Source of the DNA: Chloroflexota bacterium | GTDB taxonomy: Bacteria; Chloroflexota; Anaerolineae; Anaerolineales; Anaerolineaceae | Assembly (NCBI GenBank): GCA_023406965.1 | Contig: JAEXTI010000268.1 | Location: 1-13,547, forward strand | Direction of reading: 5' to 3' | Length of the DNA stretch: 13,547 nucleotides | Shown here: positions 1 through 6,160 of the stretch, one piece after another | How positions within the stretch are numbered: the first letter of the stretch is position 1 | How the letters are laid out: every line of letters begins with the position of its first letter | Notes under the pieces: model-generated | What the model was told of the DNA's origin: nothing | The model's input: the letters and a program-made list of their open reading frames with translations, nothing else | Databases searched by the model: none | Program-made: the position numbers and the translations under genes

Positions 1-491
1 TCACCTTCCAGTTTCAGGCTGTCGCCAAGGATTAATAAGCCGACCGCTTCATCATCAACGTGCATGGGCATCAAGCACAGAGATTCAAATAAGTGCAGGC
101 CCAGGTCCTGACGCTGCCAGTAATTGAGGCCAGAGCTGTCCTTGCGTAGCAGGATGGTGTTTTTTCCTGTGGCCACCCGTTTGAGGTAGGATTGGGAGAG
201 GGGCAAATCGCGTAGACGTTCCTGCCACTTGATGGGCATCGCTGGGCTGAAATATACAGCCTGGCTGACCAGGGATCCGTCGCTTTCCAGGGTGATGATG
301 CGACAGTATTGGCCCCCGATGATTTCGGCGGTATAACGGGCAACGGTTTCCAGTAAGATATCGAGCCGGTTGGTGGCGACCAATTGACGACTCAAATTAA
401 ATAAATCGTGCATCTTGTCCTGAGATGTGGAACTAATCCCAGGATAGAGAGAGTTGATTTTCGGCAAGGCCTGTAAGTTTCCTGTAGTCAT
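1..491 (-). CDS. GAF-domain protein, C-terminal part cut off by window edge
   Basis: The minus-strand frame stays open from an ATG at 491 to the window edge, giving 163 codons with no stop. After about 20 variable residues comes a helix (DKMHDLFNLSRQLVATNRLD) and then a GAF-like fold: LLETVARYTAEIIGGQYCRI, a strand ITLESDGSLV, and a later strand MPMHVDDEAVGLLILGDS. GAF domains bind small ligands or act as dimerising sensor modules and are usually joined to an output domain such as a kinase, GGDEF or HD-GYP. Any such output domain would lie to the left of the window, so the role is open. The start at 491 is preferred because GGGGGA lies about 8 nt upstream; an in-frame ATG at 518 has no such site. 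The gene starts 71 nt after the stop of the small NHLP-like gene on the same strand and is probably part of that operon. Confidence 0.75.
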   Translation of the reverse strand, partial: MTTGNLQALPKINSLYPGISSTSQDKMHDLFNLSRQLVATNRLDILLETVARYTAEIIGGQYCRIITLESDGSLVSQAVYFSPAMPIKWQERLRDLPLSQSYLKRVATGKNTILLRKDSSGLNYWQRQDLGLHLFESLCLMPMHVDDEAVGLLILGDSLKLEG

Positions 492-562
492 AATGTTCCC
501 CCTGGCAAGTGGAGGCATGTTAGCGGCATTAAGATGGGTAGCAAGGAATACGGCGAAGCTGC

Positions 563-856
563 TTAATCCCCAATGCCTAAAGAAGAAGACTGGTAACCAG
601 AATCCATGGCGCGCACCTGGGAGGCAAAATCGGCGAGCGAGGTGGCGCGGATGGAAGCCAGGCGGGTCTTCTCTTCACGAGGAAGATGGAAGGACTCACC
701 ACCGAATCCGGCGGCAATGGCCTTATCCGGATTATTTAGCAGCATCTGGCGAAATTGCGCGCTGATGACTGCGGCGGTGAGAATGCGGCTGACTTCCTGG
801 CTGGGGCGGGTAACCGCCGGGCCGGTCAATTTGCTTTCCTGGAAACGAGTAACCAT
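563..856 (-). CDS. Small NHLP/Os1348-like protein (97 aa), possible RiPP-type leader or precursor
   Basis: This 97-residue soluble protein has a variable N-terminus of about 20 residues. It is followed by a conserved-looking core: SRILTAAVISAQFRQMLLNN (about 23-42), then PDKAIAAGFGG (43-53), and FHLPREEKTRLASIRATSL (56-74). The pattern 'F-x-LL-x-x-P-x-x-A-hxxGh...L-xx-E-xxxL-x-x-I' is what I know from the nitrile hydratase leader peptide (NHLP) clan, including the Os1348-type proteins of Chloroflexota. Some members are leader regions of modified peptides. That resemblance is from memory. The tail (AMDSGYQSSSLGIGD) has Ser, Tyr and Gly but no Cys. The frame is open up to 1000, but the start at 856 is chosen because AAGGAGAGG sits directly upstream. 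The first 31 nt overlap the end of the DUF5317-like gene in another frame, implying translational coupling. No modifying enzyme is visible nearby, so the precursor role is unproven. Confidence 0.8.
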   Translation of the reverse strand: MVTRFQESKLTGPAVTRPSQEVSRILTAAVISAQFRQMLLNNPDKAIAAGFGGESFHLPREEKTRLASIRATSLADFASQVRAMDSGYQSSSLGIGD

Positions 857-1440
857 GATACCTCTCCTTCGCGTTCGGGGTTTTTCCCCGGCGCATATAA
901 CAACCAACAAGCTCCAAGTGCGATCAGTACATCCCCCAGGCTGAAAGCGGCCTGGTAATTCAGGGCCGGTGGAGTGAGGAAACGATCCGATAGGAACCAC
1001 AGGCGAGTCTGTTCAACGGTGAGGACGATATCTTTTCCGGTTCCGAGCCGGCTACCGATCTGCCATTCGCTTGCCAGTGCAGTGGGGTAAAGCTGGTGGA
1101 CGGTCTCGGGGCTGATGGGCATCAACCCGCCGTTGAGGACAATGACAAAGAAGTTAAGGAGCAAGCCCAGTCCCAGCAGCCAGAATGCCGGGTGTGAGCG
1201 GTTGAACCATACAAAAATCAGAAGTAAGATCTGCGATGAAATCAGCGCTGCCGAGGCCCAGGGGGTGGAGATGTGTTCTCGCGTTACTTGCAGGCCAAAA
1301 GCCAACCACTGCGGTAAGAATGCCAGAAAAACTAACCAGGGATGGCGCAGCGTGACGGTGGGGTAAGGGCGATGCTGGATGCGGGCGCGAAGCCAACCGG
1401 CCGCAAGCCCTACCAGTGCAGCGGCAAGGAGTAGAAGCAT
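826..1440 (-). CDS. DUF5317-like integral membrane protein
   Basis: This 204-residue protein has about five hydrophobic segments, near residues 1-19, 33-52, 60-79, 85-105 and 168-184. Features I associate with DUF5317 are the NGGLMPIS motif at 103-110 at the exit of the fourth helix, a non-membrane stretch with SDRF at 151-154, and an FSLGDVLIALG segment at 166-176 entering the last helix. The function of the family is unknown to me, and no catalytic motif is obvious. In particular the His/Cys pair of AgrB-type peptide proteases is not apparent. The start codon comes 3 nt after the stop of the 47-residue peptide gene (TAATCAATG), so the two are almost certainly co-translated. The 3' end overlaps the NHLP-like gene by 31 nt. 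The tight packing suggests that the membrane protein acts on, exports or senses one of the two small products; this is inference. Confidence 0.82.
   Translation of the reverse strand: MLLLLAAALVGLAAGWLRARIQHRPYPTVTLRHPWLVFLAFLPQWLAFGLQVTREHISTPWASAALISSQILLLIFVWFNRSHPAFWLLGLGLLLNFFVIVLNGGLMPISPETVHQLYPTALASEWQIGSRLGTGKDIVLTVEQTRLWFLSDRFLTPPALNYQAAFSLGDVLIALGACWLLYAPGKNPEREGEVSWLLVSRKAN
861..869 (-). promoter_or_regulatory. Ribosome binding site deciding the start of the NHLP-like gene
   Basis: On the minus strand AAGGAGAGG lies 4 nt before the ATG at 856 (7 nt from the AAGGAG core). It is inside the coding end of the DUF5317-like gene. It favours the internal start at 856 over the longer open frame reaching 1000. 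Confidence 0.75.
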
Positions 1441-1443
1441 TGA

Positions 1444-1587
1444 TTAGCGGATGAAACCACCACTGTCATCCGGGGCACCCGCGCCGAGGATGAACAGGCC
1501 TAAGGTGACGAGCATGATGACGAGGCGGACTTTGCTGGAGCCGAGTTTGCCCGAAGCGATGGTCATTTCACGAACGATGGTTTTCAT
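1444..1587 (-). CDS. 47-residue hydrophobic peptide, candidate secreted or membrane-tethered small peptide
   Basis: This is a short ORF with a strong ribosome binding site (GGAGG at 1596-1600, 8 nt before the ATG). It begins MKTIVREMTIASGKLGSSK, is rich in basic residues up to Arg21, has one hydrophobic helix at about 20-36 (VRLVIMLVTLGLFILGA), and ends in a short polar tail, GAPDDSGGFIR. The positive-inside rule would put the tail outside the cytoplasm. An AxA-like stretch (A36-G37-A38) precedes the tail, but the next residue is Pro39, which disfavours signal peptidase I, so cleavage there is doubtful. It is the first gene of the cassette, 3 nt before the DUF5317-like gene. I do not recognise a named family. 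It could be a secreted signal peptide, a small membrane subunit of the DUF5317 protein, or a leader peptide. That it is translated is well supported by the binding site and spacing. Confidence 0.75.
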   Translation of the reverse strand: MKTIVREMTIASGKLGSSKVRLVIMLVTLGLFILGAGAPDDSGGFIR

Positions 1588-1595
1588 TTTCAATT

Positions 1596-1600
1596 CCTCC
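1596..1600 (-). promoter_or_regulatory. Ribosome binding site of the 47-residue peptide
   Basis: GGAGG on the minus strand, 8 nt before the ATG at 1587. It is the main evidence that this short frame is a real gene. It lies about 18 nt downstream of a nested hairpin, so folding could affect its access. Confidence 0.8.
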
Positions 1601-1617
1601 CGAGAATTTTTTTCGCT

Positions 1618-1661
1618 ATTGTTCGTTCGGGTGGGCCAGGGGAGCCACTGAAGCGAACAAT
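1618..1661 (-). promoter_or_regulatory. Nested hairpin in the leader of the peptide cassette
   Basis: The arms ATTGTTCG (1618-1625) and CGAACAAT (1654-1661) are perfect 8-bp inverted repeats. Inside them GTGG (1631-1634) pairs with CCAC (1645-1648), with 5-nt internal loops on each side and a 10-nt apical loop. It sits between the proposed promoter and the ribosome binding site of the peptide gene. It has no T-tract, so it is not a standard terminator. It may be a 5' leader structure or a protein-binding palindrome. Confidence 0.45.
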
Positions 1662-1682
1662 TTTGCTGTTCCGATTTCTTCT

Positions 1683-1719
1683 ATCGTACCAAAGGGTAGG
1701 CTTCATAACAGGCTTCATA
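1683..1719 (-). promoter_or_regulatory. Candidate SARP-type operator and promoter of the peptide cassette
   Basis: On the minus strand two identical 10-bp direct repeats, TATGAAGCCT (1710-1719 and 1698-1707), have a 12-bp period. Nine bp downstream is the -10-like hexamer TACGAT (1683-1688). SARP-family activators are known to bind direct repeats on one face of the helix ending about 8 bp from a -10 box, without a good -35 box. A regulator with that type of DNA-binding domain is encoded immediately upstream. The upstream repeat also forms a palindrome, GGCTTC-ATA-GAAGCC (1711-1725). Function is inferred from geometry only; the period is 12, not the classic 11. Confidence 0.35.
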
Positions 1720-1986
1720 GAAGCCCGTTTTAATGCCTTTTTGGCTAAAAACGGCTTATTTAAGATTAAAATTAGATTAGAAAATCTTTAATGGGGAAAA
1801 GAAAAACAATAACTACTTAGAGGTCGAAGGAAGTTCCCGGGTTTGAGGGGTTTGTGGGGCGTAAAGCCTCTCACTGACATCTCAAATTCGCCCCCGGCTG
1901 GGCTGTTACGAAAAACAAATCTTAGCGGGTAAATGAACGCTACGCAGATGCTTCACTATTATATAGTAACTGCCGCCCAGGCAGAG

Positions 1987-2020
1987 GAGGAGGGGAGCAC
2001 ATAAATTCGGGGCCCTCCTC
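1987..2020 (-). terminator. Possible terminator after the STAND/SARP regulator gene
   Basis: GAGGAGGG and CCCTCCTC form a perfect 8-bp stem around an 18-nt loop, beginning about 12 nt after the regulator's stop codon. There is no T-tract after the stem on the minus strand, so intrinsic termination would be weak. The position is the main support. Confidence 0.3.
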
Positions 2021-2031
2021 AATCTAAGGGT

Positions 2032-5000
2032 TCATTTTGTGAGGATCGTATATAGTTGACGGGTTTGTTCGGAAGGTTTGGCGTGGAATTCTTCTTCCAG
2101 CGCCTGGCAGCAGGTTTCGTACTGGCGCATGATCCCGGCGCGATTGCCCAGTCCAGCGTATGCGCGCATGGCCAGGCGATGGGCTGTCTCAAGACACTTG
2201 TCTTCAGCCAGAGCTTTTTGGGCATGATTCAAAGCGGTATCAAACTGGCGGGCCTGGATTTCCAACTCGGCTACCTTGAGTAAGGCATCCAGGAAGACCT
2301 CATATAATTGCTGGCGCTGGGTGATAACCCAATAGCCAGACAGCTCGGGCAAATAATCGCCTTTATAGTATTTCAACGCTGCGCGATAATGATAAATGCG
2401 GTGCTCGAGATTGCCATGACTGGCAATGTCAATCTCTCGCAAGAAGGCCTCAGCGTCTTCTTCGTAATCCAGGTCGCGGTTGAAACGGTAAGATTCGATA
2501 TCGAAGATGATGGCTTCTTTGCCGATGGCGCGCCGGACGCGGTAGATATTGTTCTTGAAGCGCAACTTTAATTCCGCATCGGTCGAATCGGGCCACAGAA
2601 TTTCTCCAATTTCCTCTTTTTCCAATCCTTCTGGGTGAGCTACCAGCAGCAAGAATAAATCACGGGCGGTCTGGGCCTGCCAGTCGCTGAGGGTGACCGC
2701 TTTCCCATTGACGCGCACCTGGATTTTTCCCAGGGTGTGGATGATTAATTTGGGTGGGCCAAGCGGTACGGTTTGCACCTGGCGGCGCAGAACCCGGCGG
2801 ATGGCAGGAAGGCGGCGTTCTAAGCGTTCGACCTGGCGAAGAATGACCGAAGCAGCTTGTTCAAATTCGACGTCTTTGAGCATCGTTTCCAGCCTGGAAT
2901 GAAGGCGGTGCCCGCATACTGCGACGGCGTAATGGGTGTCGGGGAGAACTGAGGCGGTTTGTAATCCATGTAACAACTCCCAGGCAGTGCCGTGATCTCC
3001 AGCTTCAAATTCTGCGACGGCTAGATACAAATGAGCAGAAAGACCGTCGGCGCTGTGCCCCTGGCGGTCGTAGAAAGCGACACTCTGGCGCAGGTCGCCT
3101 AAAGCCTCGTCACATCGATGCTGTTCAACGAGCAAACGCCCTCGCTCGAGATGGAAGAGTGCCTCTTGGCTGGCGGACTGGCTGATTTGAAAAGCGCGTT
3201 GGGCGGTTTTGAGTAATTGCCCGGCACGTTCAAACTGGCCGGCCGCCCGCACCAGGGCCGCCTCCATTAAGTCCAGGTAGAAGAGCAGGGACCGGTCGCT
3301 AATGCGCAAGGCGATGGGACGAGATTGGCGGTAGGCCTCCAGCGCCTCTTCGGCAGCATCTACGTCACGATATAAGTCACCGATACTGGCGAGAGCATAA
3401 GCTTCGAGCCGAGGATAGCTCCCAAGACGGGCATATTGGATGGATTTTTCGAACGATGCAGAGGCATCTTCGAAATTGCCCTGCATGTGTTGTAGTACTC
3501 CCAAGTTGTTGAGTAAACTGGCTTGCCAGCTAAGATTTCCGGTAGTCTGGTAATGGTCCAGGGCCCGGCGGTAAGCTTGCTCAGCTTCTGGATATAATCC
3601 CAGGTTTTTGGAGGCAAGGCCGATTTGCTGATGAACTTTTGCCAGAGTGTCTAAGTCATTAAGTTCAGTGTAGATTTGTTGTGCCTGTTCAAAGACCTCC
3701 AACGCATCGTGTACCTGACCCTGGTATAGTGTAATTGTACCTAATGAAAGGAGCGCATCGGCGTGGGTAGCTGGCGATAATTTATACTGCTTAGCAAGTA
3801 ATAAAGCGTTCTCGGCATCTTGTTTCGCTTCGGTGAGCTTCCCTGTCATTCGGAAAACAGTTGCTCTCCGGATTAAAGTTGTTGCATGTTCCGAATGCTG
3901 GCCACTCGTTTGATACATAGTAGCAGCTTGCGAAAGCATTTCCTCTGCATGGTCCTGGTTGCCTTTAAAATATACTGAAATGCCGCGTAATGCTATGAGT
4001 GAAGGTCGCTGCTGGATGATATTTTCGGGCAGATGCCCCAGCCATTCGGAGAGGGTGGACCAACGCCCGCGGGTGACCAGGGTTTCGCCGGCTTGTTCGA
4101 TTAAATCGGCCAGGGTGAGTGGGTCGCCAAAGCGTTTGTAGAAATCAAAGACCCGCTCCCATTCTCCGAGCTGGATATAGTGAGCGGCCAGGCGCAATTG
4201 GATTTGCTCGGCCTGTTCTGGGCGAGAGCTGGCCAGACGCTGTTGTAGAAAATCGCGGAAAAGATGATGGTAGCGCAGCCAGATATGATCGTCGCCAACG
4301 GTCTGGATGAACAGGTTTGCCCGCAGAACCTGCTCGATGAGTTCGGCCCAATTGGCCTGAACTCCCAGCGCGGCGGGCAGAACCTCTTCGCACAACGGTG
4401 CGTCAAACTCCTCGAGGAAAGAAGTCCACAGCAAGAAGTTTTGGGTAGATTGGGGTTGGCTGCTGAGCACTTGTTGGGCGAGATATTCATACAAGCCTGT
4501 GTCAGAGGAGGGGCCGGCTTTCAGGCGGTCGAGCGCCAGGTCACCGGGTACCTGGCGGGTGAGCAGCAGGCCCGTGATCCAACCTTCCGTTTTCTCTGCC
4601 AGGCTGCCCGCTTCCTCTTCCGAGAGCGCTTGCCGGTAGTTCTTCAGCCAAAGATCCTGGATTTCGCGAGGTTGGAAGGCCAGTTCTTCGAACGACAAAC
4701 CACCCACCAGTGAGCGAGCAACCAGCAAAGGCATGTCGGGCAGGTTGAGCAGAGTGCGCGAGGCGATGACCAAGTGGCAGTTTTCATCTACCCGTTGAAT
4801 AAACTGGTTGAGAAAGTAGGGAATGGAACGGGATTCCTCTACCAGATGGTAGTCGTCAATGACCACTGCGAAATGTTCGCTTATGTTTTGGTAGGCATCA
4901 TTGGCGATGACTGCCACCAGCGCATCCAGGTTGAGTTGATCCTGGTCGGTGTTCTGCAACACCCCCAGGCTGACTTTGCCAAAACGGGGGAACCGCGCTC

Positions 5001-5265
5001 GGATGCAGGCAATGAAATGCGCGAGGAAGCGGGGAATATCCTGGTCGAGCGGATCAAGCGACAACCAGCAAGGGGGCAGCCCAGAGGCGGCAAAATAATC
5101 GACGAGCAGCGATGTCTTGCCATAACCCGCTGGGGCGGCGACGATGACGAGCTTGAGATCTAGCAGTTCATTCAGCAGGTCAATCAGACGCTGGCGGGAA
5201 AGCAAATCTGCGCGCCGGCGCGGGACCACAATTTTCGTGTTTATGACTGGAATTCTAGGGTCCAT
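2032..5265 (-). CDS. Large STAND/TPR regulator with C-terminal SARP (winged-helix plus BTAD) domain
   Basis: This 1077-residue protein has a MalT-like N-terminus. The segment NTKIVVPRRRADLLSRQRLI is followed by a Walker A motif APAGYGKTS (44-52), a Walker B-like VVIDDYH (134-140) and a sensor-like VIASR near 170. Residues about 425-780 are TPR repeats, with pairs such as LGTITLYQGQVHDALEVFEQ and IGLASKNLGLYPEAEQAYRR. From about 840 there is an OmpR-type winged helix (LIIHTLGKIQVRVNGKAV, EEIGEILWPDS, LKNNIYRVRR-like RFKNNIYRVRR), followed by a bacterial transcriptional activation domain to the end. MalT itself has a LuxR-type helix-turn-helix, so this is the SARP-output variant. Such proteins are ATP-dependent switches that oligomerise on inducer binding and activate transcription in the cytoplasm. 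The inducer is unknown; TPR superhelices often bind peptides or small ligands. A near-leaderless promoter lies just upstream. The likely nearby target is the downstream peptide cassette. Confidence 0.9.
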   Translation of the reverse strand: MDPRIPVINTKIVVPRRRADLLSRQRLIDLLNELLDLKLVIVAAPAGYGKTSLLVDYFAASGLPPCWLSLDPLDQDIPRFLAHFIACIRARFPRFGKVSLGVLQNTDQDQLNLDALVAVIANDAYQNISEHFAVVIDDYHLVEESRSIPYFLNQFIQRVDENCHLVIASRTLLNLPDMPLLVARSLVGGLSFEELAFQPREIQDLWLKNYRQALSEEEAGSLAEKTEGWITGLLLTRQVPGDLALDRLKAGPSSDTGLYEYLAQQVLSSQPQSTQNFLLWTSFLEEFDAPLCEEVLPAALGVQANWAELIEQVLRANLFIQTVGDDHIWLRYHHLFRDFLQQRLASSRPEQAEQIQLRLAAHYIQLGEWERVFDFYKRFGDPLTLADLIEQAGETLVTRGRWSTLSEWLGHLPENIIQQRPSLIALRGISVYFKGNQDHAEEMLSQAATMYQTSGQHSEHATTLIRRATVFRMTGKLTEAKQDAENALLLAKQYKLSPATHADALLSLGTITLYQGQVHDALEVFEQAQQIYTELNDLDTLAKVHQQIGLASKNLGLYPEAEQAYRRALDHYQTTGNLSWQASLLNNLGVLQHMQGNFEDASASFEKSIQYARLGSYPRLEAYALASIGDLYRDVDAAEEALEAYRQSRPIALRISDRSLLFYLDLMEAALVRAAGQFERAGQLLKTAQRAFQISQSASQEALFHLERGRLLVEQHRCDEALGDLRQSVAFYDRQGHSADGLSAHLYLAVAEFEAGDHGTAWELLHGLQTASVLPDTHYAVAVCGHRLHSRLETMLKDVEFEQAASVILRQVERLERRLPAIRRVLRRQVQTVPLGPPKLIIHTLGKIQVRVNGKAVTLSDWQAQTARDLFLLLVAHPEGLEKEEIGEILWPDSTDAELKLRFKNNIYRVRRAIGKEAIIFDIESYRFNRDLDYEEDAEAFLREIDIASHGNLEHRIYHYRAALKYYKGDYLPELSGYWVITQRQQLYEVFLDALLKVAELEIQARQFDTALNHAQKALAEDKCLETAHRLAMRAYAGLGNRAGIMRQYETCCQALEEEFHAKPSEQTRQLYTILTK

Positions 5266-5579
5266 AACCGGGTCAAAACGGGGTACTATAGGAGATGATC
5301 AGGAAAATTGCAAGATCCGGGCCAGGCCAGTTCGGAAGGATGGAATTGGGAGATGTTGATCGATTTTCATTTTACCATGCCTGGAGAGAAGTCGTCTTCA
5401 CGATGAGCATTATTAACATTTTCTCTTTTCGATGGCCGGTGTTTGCTAACTGATTTTTTGCCGCGAGACCTAATCTGATAGAATGTTTGTAACTACTCAG
5501 CCAGGGTAAAATTAATCACTATCATCCTTCAATTAGTTGCGAATGTTATTACACAATCATTGAACAGAGGAAACGATCG
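5266..5579. other. 314-bp divergent intergenic region
   Basis: It separates the minus-strand regulator from the plus-strand hydrolase operon. It holds the regulator promoter (5285-5313). For the plus strand, TAGAAT (5479-5484) with poor -35 matches in the preceding T-rich stretch (TTGCCG at 5458-5463, 15-bp spacing) is the best promoter candidate I see, and is weak. AGAGG at 5566-5570 is the ribosome binding site for the gene at 5580. No ORF of note is present. Confidence 0.5.
5285..5313 (-). promoter_or_regulatory. Sigma-70-type promoter of the STAND/SARP regulator
   Basis: On the minus strand TTGCAA (5308-5313) and TATAGT (5285-5290) are separated by exactly 17 nt. Transcription would start near 5278, only about 12 nt before the ATG at 5265. 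The mRNA would have a very short leader, consistent with the lack of a visible Shine-Dalgarno sequence. Confidence 0.55.
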
Positions 5580-6149
5580 ATGGAATTGTTTAGTGAAAGA
5601 GATTTGGCACGGATTTTTCAAGCGCTTGCTTACGCAGCAGGGCAGCATAAGAATCAACGGCGCAAAGGCGGCGATCAAACGCCATATATTAATCACCCCA
5701 TTGAGGTGGCAGAGTTACTCTACCGGGTTGGCAAAGTCCGCGAGGTAGACCTGCTTTTAGCGGCGATTTTGCATGACACGGTGGAGGATACAACAACGAC
5801 TCCTGAGGAGATTGAGACACTGTTTGGACCAGAAGTGCGCGACCTGGTGATGGAAGTGACAGATGACAAATCCTTGCCGAAAGCAGAACGCAAACGGTTG
5901 CAGGTCGTTCATGCGGCAGACAGGTCCAAACTGGCCAAGCAGCTCAAGCTGGCAGATAAAATCTGTAACGTTCGTGACGTCATTTACCAACCACCCGCGG
6001 ATTGGAGCGATGTGCGTCGCATGGACTACGTGGCTTGGGCCGCTGCGGTGGTGGCTGGGCTGCGAGGGGTGAACCCGGCCTTGGAAGAAGAGTTTGACCG
6101 GATGGCTGCCCAGGCCAAACCGGCTATTGAAAATCAGAACTCAGTGTAA
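5580..6149 (+). CDS. MESH1-like HD-domain small alarmone hydrolase, (p)ppGpp 3'-pyrophosphohydrolase
   Basis: This 189-residue single-domain protein matches the RelA/SpoT hydrolase fold: AYAAGQHKNQRRKGGDQTPY (17-36), INHP with His39, the HD pair in ILHDTVED (63-70, His65-Asp66, then Glu69-Asp70), and KLADKICNVRDV (123-134) with Asp126 and Asn130. These correspond to the metal-binding and catalytic residues of Mn-dependent HD hydrolases that remove the 3' pyrophosphate of (p)ppGpp. No synthetase or TGS domain is present, and the length fits the small alarmone hydrolase (MESH1/HDDC3) group. Substrate assignment is by family; some relatives act on other nucleotides. AGAGG is 9 nt upstream of the ATG. 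It is the first gene of a probable four-gene operon. Confidence 0.87.
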   Translation: MELFSERDLARIFQALAYAAGQHKNQRRKGGDQTPYINHPIEVAELLYRVGKVREVDLLLAAILHDTVEDTTTTPEEIETLFGPEVRDLVMEVTDDKSLPKAERKRLQVVHAADRSKLAKQLKLADKICNVRDVIYQPPADWSDVRRMDYVAWAAAVVAGLRGVNPALEEEFDRMAAQAKPAIENQNSV

Positions 6150-6160
6150 AATTAAACTCT

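Larger units (their letters stand above)
1588..2031. other. 444-bp non-coding stretch between regulator and peptide cassette
   Basis: No convincing gene lies here. Reading the minus strand from the regulator's stop: a terminator-like GAGGAGGG/CCCTCCTC stem (1987-2020), a small palindrome ACTAT-TAT-ATAGT (1955-1967) that contains a TATAAT on the minus strand without a good -35 partner, an AT-rich tract (about 1735-1815) with an AAGATT/AATCTT inverted pair, the repeat pair and -10-like box (1683-1719), the nested hairpin (1618-1661) and the ribosome binding site. Its density of structures suggests a regulated leader. Confidence 0.6.

Noticed and set aside
491..518. Alternative in-frame start of the GAF protein at 518
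   Set aside because: No binding site precedes it, whereas GGGGGA precedes the ATG at 491.
563..1000. A 145-residue version of the NHLP-like protein starting at 1000
   Set aside because: The extra residues overlap the DUF5317-like gene fully and look like an antiphase reading. The strong binding site at 861-869 supports the start at 856.
1698..1726. CRISPR-like repeat from the two AGGCTTCATA copies
   Set aside because: Only two 10-bp copies with a 2-bp gap and no spacer-length units; operator-type geometry fits better.
1958..1963. Perfect TATAAT on the minus strand in the spacer before the peptide cassette
   Set aside because: No acceptable -35 or extended -10 is next to it and it would give a leader of about 360 nt. 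It lies in a small AT-rich palindrome, so I keep it only as a note.
4264..4713. A 149-codon plus-strand frame inside the regulator gene
   Set aside because: It is antisense to the clear STAND ATPase region of the regulator and has no binding site or motif.
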